From NCBI RefSeq assembly GCF_036588685.1, contig NC_086378.1:50586686-50650685 (forward strand): 64,000 bases of DNA. The letters are read 5' to 3'. Under the pieces are notes generated by a model. It ran no database searches. It was not told the origin of the DNA and worked only from the letters and a program-made list of their open reading frames with translations. Below, piece after piece: positions 13,701 through 22,700 of the stretch; position 1 is the first letter of the stretch, and each line of letters opens with the position of its first letter. This DNA comes from Mytilus trossulus (taxonomy: Eukaryota; Mollusca; Bivalvia; Mytilida; Mytilidae). The position numbers and the translations under genes were made by a program.

Positions 13701-16700
13701 GGCAAATTTCCAATGAAGTTATTTACATAAAGTTATTGGCAAATAAAAATAGAAAATGACATCATAGTCATGTCTGGCAAATGTCCAACATACATTATCT
13801 AAAAACATTTTAGATAAGATAAGGAAAAAAAGCTTCATCAGCAACATTTTATATTGGCAAATTTCCAATGAAGTTATTTACATAAAGTTATTGGCAATTA
13901 AAAATAGAAAATGACATCATAGTCATGTCTGGCAAATTTCCAACATATATTATCAACTTCTATTCTATACAAAGAAAGATAACTCCAATTGAAAATTAAT
14001 TGCTATTGCACAATATTGTGCAATTAGATATTTCTTGCTATTGTGCAATACTGTGCAATTGAAAATTTCTTGCTATTGCACAATACTTGATATGGAATCC
14101 TGATTTGGACCAACTTGAAAACTGGGCCCATAATCAAAAATCAAAGTACATATTTAGATAAAGCATATCAAATAAGCCCAAGAATTTAATTTTTGTTAAA
14201 ATCAAACTTAGTTTAATTTTGGACCCTTTGGACCTTAATGTAGACCATTTGAAAACTGGACCAAAAATTAAGAATCTACATACACAGTTAGATTTGGCAT
14301 ATCAAAGAACCCATTTATTCAATTTTTGATGAACAAAGTTTAATTTTGGACCCCCATTTGGACCAACTTGAAAACTAGGCCAATAATTAAAAATCTAAGT
14401 ACATTTCTAAATTCAGCATATCAAACAACCCCCAGGATTCAATTTTTGTTAAAATCAAACTAAGTTTAATTTTGGACCCTTTGGACCTTAATGTAGACCA
14501 ATTTGAAAACGGGACCAAAAATTAAGAATCTGCATACACAGTTAGATTCGGCATACCAAAGAACCCCAATTATTCAATTTTTGATGAAATCAAACAAAGT
14601 TTAATTTGGACCCTTTGGGCCCTTTATTCCTAAACTGTTGGGACCAAAACTCCAAAGGACCAAAATCAATACCAACCTTCCTTTTATGGTCATAAACCTT
14701 GTGTTTAAATTTCATAGATTTCTATTTACTTAAACTAAAGTTATTGTGCGAAAACCAAGAATAATGCTTATTTGGGCCCTTTTTTTGCCCCTAATTCCTA
14801 AACTGTTGGAACCAAAACTCCCAAAATCAATCCCAACCTTTCTTTTGTGGTCATAAACCTTGTGTCAAAATTTCATAGATTTCTATTAACTTAAACTAAA
14901 GTTATAGTGCGAAAACCAAGAAAATGCTTATTTGGGCCCTTTTTGGCCCCTTATTCCTAAAATGTTGGGACCAAAACTCCCAAAATCAATCCCAACCTTC
15001 CTTTTGTGGTCATAAACCTTATGTTAAAATTTCATAGATTTCTATTCACTTTTACTAAAGTTAGAGTGCGAAAACTAAAAGTATTCGGACGACGACGACG
15101 ACGACGCCGACGCCGACGCCAACGTGATAGCAATATACGACGAAAAATTTTTCAAATTTTGCGGTCGTATAAAAATGTTGAAATTTGACGAGAAATAAAA
15201 AAGTTCTATTTTTGGAGTTAGCACCACTTTGGCCCCTAATAGCTCGGAAACGGTAAAAGCTATGTTAAATCCGTTGAGACTTTACCGGTGCGGAAGTTCA
15301 TAAGGAACATAATGAAAAAAACAAAACCAAAATAAGATGAAAAATAAAAATTGGACAAACAAAAAAGAGAAGTTCGTTTTAGCCCTTTTAGCCCCTTGTA
15401 GCTCAGAAACCGTAAGTCCTAGCTCAAATCGGTAAAAATTTTCTGAGTTGGAAATTTCATAAGGAATCCAAAGAAAAATAACCCCTTGAAATCGGACAAG
15501 AAATAAAAAAGTTCGTTTTTTGGGATTTAGCACCACTTTGGCCCCAAATAGCTCGGAAACGGTAAAAGCTACGTTAAATCCGTTGACATACTATCGGTGC
15601 GGAATTTCATAAGGAACATAATGAAAAAAACAAAATGAAAATAAGATGAAAAATAAAAATTTGACGAACAAAAAAGAGAAGGCAGTTTTAGCCCCTTTTG
15701 GCCCCTTGTAGCTCGGAAACCGTAGGTCCTAGCTCAAATCGCTTAAAATTTCCAATGATGTAGATTTCATAAGGAATCCAAAGAAAAAAAACCCATTGAA
15801 ATCGGACATGAAATAAAAAAGTTCGTTTTTTGGGATTTAGCACCACTTTGGCCGCTTATAGCTCGGAAACGGTAAAGGCTATGTTAAATCCGTTGCAATA
15901 TTACAGTTGCGGAATTTCATAAGGAACATTATGAAAAAAATTTGATTAAAATTGAACAAAAAATAAATCCTCTACATCAAATTTAATATAAACACTTATT
16001 TTGCCCTTTTTGGCCCCTATTTCAGGAACCGGCAGGGGCATAACCCCCAAAAACAATCCCAAGCTGTATTTTGTGGTTAGATTCCTTGTGTTAAAATTTT
16101 GTAGCATTTGCTCTATCAGAACTTAAGTTATTGTCCGGAAACCATTAATCTGGACGACGACGACGACGCCGACACCGACGACGCCAACGGACAGGGGCGA
16201 TACCATTATACGAACGCAAAATTTTTGCAGTCGTATAAAAAGTTAGTTGCTTGGATCATAATCATACCAAAAGATGTCGCATATTAATCATTTGGTGGGA
16301 AATCATTTTGCCCTAAGGGCAAAGTTCAAAATTCCGAAACCTTCGACACAGACAACTTTCATAGTACTACTTATACACTTATAATTTTCATGTTTCTACC
16401 ATGAAAGGTGTAAGAGGAGTTCGTGCAGAATCGATTTTGTCATTATTTTGAACCCTTAGGAAAATGCCCTCAGGGCTTGCAGGCAAAATCCCATGCCACT
16501 GCTAGACTTGGTACCCATAATGGGAGGTCATACTGTTGGAACCAACTTCCTATTGTAAATAGTTTGGAAGATTTCACCATTTTCTGCCTATCTCAAAAAC
16601 GAAATTTCGCTCATAAATTTGCCCTAGGGCATGAATTTCATACCCTGATCACATACTCTAACATGCTACCAAGTTTCAAGTTTCCATCATTTCTAGTTTC

Positions 16701-19700
16701 TGAGATTTTGCATGACATTACATACATACAAACAGACGGACTGCATTACATACATGACATAATCCCCCCGCTTTCGCTTAGCAGGGGGGATAAAAACAGC
16801 ACTTGACAATATTTATACCCTCTTCTTCATTGATAATATTCTCTTCTGAATCGATGAACTGTTCCCTCTCAAAATCTTCTTCTGCCTCTACACCTTCCAT
16901 CTGAGTATTTCTATCTTCTTCTCTGTCTATTTCTAACTCTTTCTCTGAATAAGGAAAGATATTTCATTAACTAACATAAATTGCTTACCTGGATAGTCTT
17001 AACCAAACATATCAATGGCTAAATATAGCAATTTTAATGCCGTTTTAAATTTTTTTTGTGTGATCTATGCATTCTTTTAGTAACAATTTTGAAGATGACT
17101 GAATAAAAAAAAACTAGAGGCTCAGGTGAGCATCAAGAATTGCCCATGGCAGCCAATTTTGTTGTCCAATCAGGACGAAATGAGGCAATTTTATAACAGA
17201 CCTTACATAGATGCATCCTGCCAAGTTTGATTCAATTTAGCCCAGCGGTTTCAGAGGGGAAGATTAAAGTGTGATAAGTTATGATAGATGTTTCATGGTG
17301 GCAAAAGCTCACATTACCCTAATAATAATCTATAAAGCAATCAACAATGCTCATCTTTCATACATGTTGTCTGAAATAAATTAAATATTCTGCAATCATG
17401 GACTAATGCACAACATAATACATTAATCATTCAATTATTAAACAGAAATCAAAAACACATGTTTCTGAATTCACAATTCCATTTGTTTCTTTGGTAAAAC
17501 TCTAAATTTACCTGAATCAGAGTCCAAAATGCATTGCAGTTGTTCTATTACCCTGGGCCTACTTATGACGTACTGCATCACCACAGATGGATTTGCATCT
17601 GCAAATCTGGTCCATTTTTCTTTAACTGAAAATATAAGATTTTCATCCAATGATAAACGATGACAGGTCTGAGCTTTTTTTTTGCAAAGGTTTATTTTGC
17701 CTCTCAAGCTTAAAATGACTTAATTGACAGTCCAAAATAACATTTGAAATTACAGATAGTTTTATCAATACAAACTGAGGTGCTTAACAACCTACTTTGT
17801 TGACTACTCAATAACCTATATTGTGGTCAACACAGGAATTGTGTTACCAGTAGCTTGCTTCATACAGTAATGTGTTTGATATGCTTACTTGCTTGACAGT
17901 CTAACTTGCTTGCCACGATTATGTTGGTAGTTCACTATTATTGAAATATATTGGAAATCAGAATTAGAATAAACAGCTGCGCCACAAGTGCAATACACGC
18001 CCATTCCGAATTTTTTTTATAGTTCATTTCAAAACATATGCAGTGGAACCTGTCTTATCCGACACACCTCGGGACCAGAGAAATATGTCGGATTGGACAG
18101 GGTGTCGGAATACTCGGGTTTCACATTTGATAAAAGTGAAATAAGCCTGTAAGATACAAACGTGGGCAATAACACCCAAAATAGGTTTTACTAAGGAGAT
18201 CCTTTAAAGAAAAATAGTGTTTATGAAACATTACACCACGTCAAGTACAAATTCCCAAGATCTCGTAAATATTTAGTACGATAAATTTCAGTGAGATTGA
18301 CAAGTTCTTAGAACATTTACAGTGTTAGTCTTCATCAATTGTTTAACTATTTTCCCAGTCATGGTTATTTGTATCATTTAGTCGGAATATCGTCTTCGAC
18401 ACTGCATGGTTACATAAAGTAAACTGTCAAAATGAAATCATTTCACAGTCCAATTAGCAATATTTCTTCGTCTGGATTTTTTTCCCCAACAATTTACTCA
18501 CATTGAATTAAGAAAGACATTATGAAAAGTATGTATTAAGATTTATATATTTTCCATATGTTGTAGAAATGTTTTTATCCCGTACTGAGCCTCAAAGGAG
18601 TAAGATCGGTAAGTGCCATATTTGGCCCCAATTATAAAGTTCATGGTTACAAGACAATAATTGTTTTAAGTTGCCTTAAAGACATGTGAAAAAGTTAAAC
18701 AGAGCTGTTTTTGTCAAAGTTTAATTCTAACACAACGATTTTTACATTCCAAAACGGTCAAGATAAGGGATTTTGGTGAAATTTGACAAAATCAGCGGGA
18801 TCTCAACCAAATAAAGGACCAGGAAACATAGAGCGCATGCGTCGACAAGCTTAATATTCAAATAAAACATGTTAAATGTCTTCACAAACATCATTTTAAA
18901 AGATCTTTGTTGTCGACGTATGCGCTCTATGTTTCCTGTCAAATAATCTTTGGAAATTTACCCATTTTCATTGATTTTTTCGTGAAAAATCAATATGAGT
19001 ACAACTTGTGACGTCATAATGAAACGCAGAAACGTAAAATTTTAAACAAAATGGCTTATATCCTATCTAGTCAATGTATTAGCTATAATTTATCGTGATA
19101 TTGGTCAATAAATCCGAATTTGGAATTTACGCTAAAAAAGTGGGCCATTTTAGGACCTTATCGAACATACTCCTTTCCTATCCGATCAATAAAAAATAAC
19201 AAGATATTTGTGTACACAGGTAATGGATTAAATTACCTTTAAATGCATGAAATACACCTGACTGAATTATGATTACCTTGTTTATAAATTGATTAAGGAG
19301 ATCAAAGGGTCGGATTAAACAAGTATAATTAGAGTACTTATGAAGGCTGGGACTTGAAAATGCTGTCGGATTACGGAGTAGACGGGTGTCGGAATACAGA
19401 AGATTTTTTAACAAAGAATGTTAAAGAAAACTTTCGGGACCAGTAAATTTTGTCGGATTTCACAGGATGTCGGAATATTCAGGTGTCGGATTAAGCAGGT
19501 TCGACTGTAATTATCAGATCATGTCTATTTCAAACAAAACAAAAGAAGAAACACTGTGTGAATTTTAAAAGCAAACAGACAATTATTTTTATAAAAATAA
19601 AATTTTATAAAATAATAAATTAAATATAGAACCAAAAAAAATCTAAATGAAAATAGGAAAAAAATATTCTTTAGTTATTCACAAAAAAAAAGTAAGTTAC

Positions 19701-22700
19701 TTAGTCCGCTCCCAACTCTAGAACTCTAAAAGGACAATAGGGAAAATAACAAAAACCAAAGGCATTTACTCTACATAGGACCTACATGTAACATCATGTT
19801 AAAATTTAGTAAGAATTGGTCAAAGTAAACTTGAGTTTTTGTGAAAAATGTCAATTTTCAATGAACAAAGTCCCATAACTTTGAACGACAAAAGTGAAAA
19901 TCAATGAACCGTAACAAGACTCAAACTCAATCTGTAACATCAATTAATATCTATATACCAAAAATCAGTTCAATATCTCAAGGTGTTTAGTAAAAAAGTC
20001 TGGAAAACTGGTTGTTGCGCAACAAGTCAGAATGACAAACAAGGGTAAAACTATATGTCCCGACCACTTTGTGGCGGGACATAAAAAAGTGCTGAAAACT
20101 TCAAATTCACTGTAATTTTCTAAGTCCGAGGGCGTAACTTCCGTAAAAATTATTCAACCACAACCAAAGTAGAACTTAATCTGTAACTTCTCATGATAAG
20201 ACCACATACCAAAAACAAAATCAATTGGTTGAACATTACAAAAAAAAGTGTGGAATACTTAAAATTCACTGTAATTTTCTATGTATAGAAATATTTTATA
20301 TTTTGGGCCACTTTTACCTTTTACCTATGTCTTTTACTTTTTATTGTTTTGTATGTTTTATATTTGGTTTGTTTAGCCCCACTGCCAGTGGTTTTACATT
20401 TTACAATTTCTTTGATATTGAATTTTCTATGTCCAAGGGCCGTAGCTTCCGTGAAAATCATTGAACCGTAACCAAACTCTAACTTAATCTGTAACTCTTC
20501 ATAATAAGGCTACATACCAAAGATATTATCATTTGGTTGAAGCATTACCAAAATAAAGAGCTACGCCAAGCGCAGCATGATACGACCGCAGTGGTCAAAC
20601 AAGTGTTCATTTGGGCAAGCATTGACACACTACTAAAGTGGACACAATAATATGCTGGACACAATAATATGCTGGACACAGTAATATGCTGGACAGAGAA
20701 TTCTGATTAGTAATAAAAAAACTTTTTTTTTTTTTTTTTTTTATTTAGCACCACTTTGGCCCCTAATAGCTCGAAAACGGTAAAAGCTATGCTAAATCTG
20801 TCGTACTCTACTGTTGCGAAAGTTCATAAGGAACATAAAGAAAAACTAGAAAATGTGTCTGTAAGCCACAGATGCCCTGCCATTAAGATCAATATGAGGT
20901 TCCATGTTGTCTCATGTAAAAATTGACCAAAATGCTGCTGAAAAGAGCTGTATGGCAAATTTAAACCAAAGTCACTCAAGCATAAGATATGTCAAAGTGA
21001 CCAAAAAGAGGTCAAACTGTGCTGCACTGTGCAAGAATACTACAACAGTGGTATATCATTGATACACTACCACAGATTCCCGAGAAATGGCAGTAAATGC
21101 AAAACTTAACCAAAATCATTCAAGCATAAAATGTAGGTCATGGTATTCTAGAAGATGCTGAACTGTGCTGCACTATGCAAGGACACTACAATACATTAAT
21201 ATCATTGATATACTACACTAGGTTCTTGAGAAATAATCCTCGACACAAAACTTTACCAAAATCACTGAAGCATAAAATGTAGGTCATAGTGACAAAAAAG
21301 ATGCTGAACTGTGCTGACTAAGCAAGAACACTACCAATAGTCTAATATCATTGATACACTACCATAGGGTTCTGAGAAATGGACCTATACACAAAACTTA
21401 ACCAAAACCACTGAAGCATAAAATGTAGGTCATATTGACCAAAAAGATGCTGAACTGTGTTGCACTAAGCAAGAACACTACAACAGTCTAATATCATTGA
21501 TGCACTACCATAGGGTTCTGAGAAATGGACCTAAACGCAAAACTTAACCAAAATCACTCAAGCATAAAATGTAGGTCATAGTGACCCAAAAGATGCTGAA
21601 CTGTTGAACTGTGTTACACTACATAGGAACACCACAGTGGTGAAATATCATTCATATATTACAATAGGTTTCTTCACAATGGTCATTTATAAAAAAAATT
21701 ATTGAAGTCAATCAAGCATGAAATGTAGGTCAAATTGACCATAATGTTGTTGATCAATGTAGTACTATTTAAGAAGAATATACTGATGAAATATCATTGG
21801 TACATCATTATTACATTCTGAGAAATGGACCTTAACGCAAAACTTAACCAAGATCGGGACAGACGGACGTACATACGTATGTACGGACGGACAAGGGTAA
21901 ATCTATATGCCCCTTTCACTTCGTGGCGGGGCATAAAAAACAAAACCAAAATAAGATGAAAAATAAAAATTTGACGAACAAAAAAGAGAAGTCTTTTTTA
22001 ACCCCTTTTAGCCCCTTATAGCTCAGAAAATGTAAGTCCTAGCTCAAATCTGTTAAAATACACTATGTTGGAAATTCATAATTTGCTGTTATACATTTTG
22101 AAATTGTTTAAAACACTAAGGTTTTTCTACTTCAAGGCATAGGATTTCCTTGGTCTTATTTTGGTGCCCTGTTTCGGTATATTTTGGGTTTATAAGCTCT
22201 TCAACTTTATAGTGATTTTGGATTTGCATAGTTTTAGATAAGAGCGTCACTGATGAGTCTTTTATAGACGAAACGCGCGTCTGGCGCAGAAAAAATCTTG
22301 CCTTGAACTTTGATGTGATTTTTTTTTTAACACCATGATGGTTTTCACTGCTGGTGGAGGTATTCTTCCTAGAGGTTAACCCGCTCCGCTAGTCAACACT
22401 TTGGTGCTGACGTGATTCATCAAACTAAATTCGCTGTTATAAATTTTGAAATTGTTAAAACAGTCAGGGGACTTACTTAAACAAGTGATTTTCTAAATCA
22501 CTGATTCAAGTAACATTATTTCCATAAAAGTTGGAAGTAAGAGTTGTCTTTCTTTAATAATCACCTATTTAAGTAGCACAAATTAATCACTAGAAGAAGT
22601 GACTTAATTTTGTTGTAGCTTTAAATATAGAATACTAATGATCCAGGGACTAATTATGTTTCTAAACTTATCAGAACCAACATCTGTGTTGTCTAGGATG

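Noticed and set aside
15006-15188. Open frame with a poly-arginine run
   Set aside because: It reads through the (GAC)n microsatellite of a mobile element.
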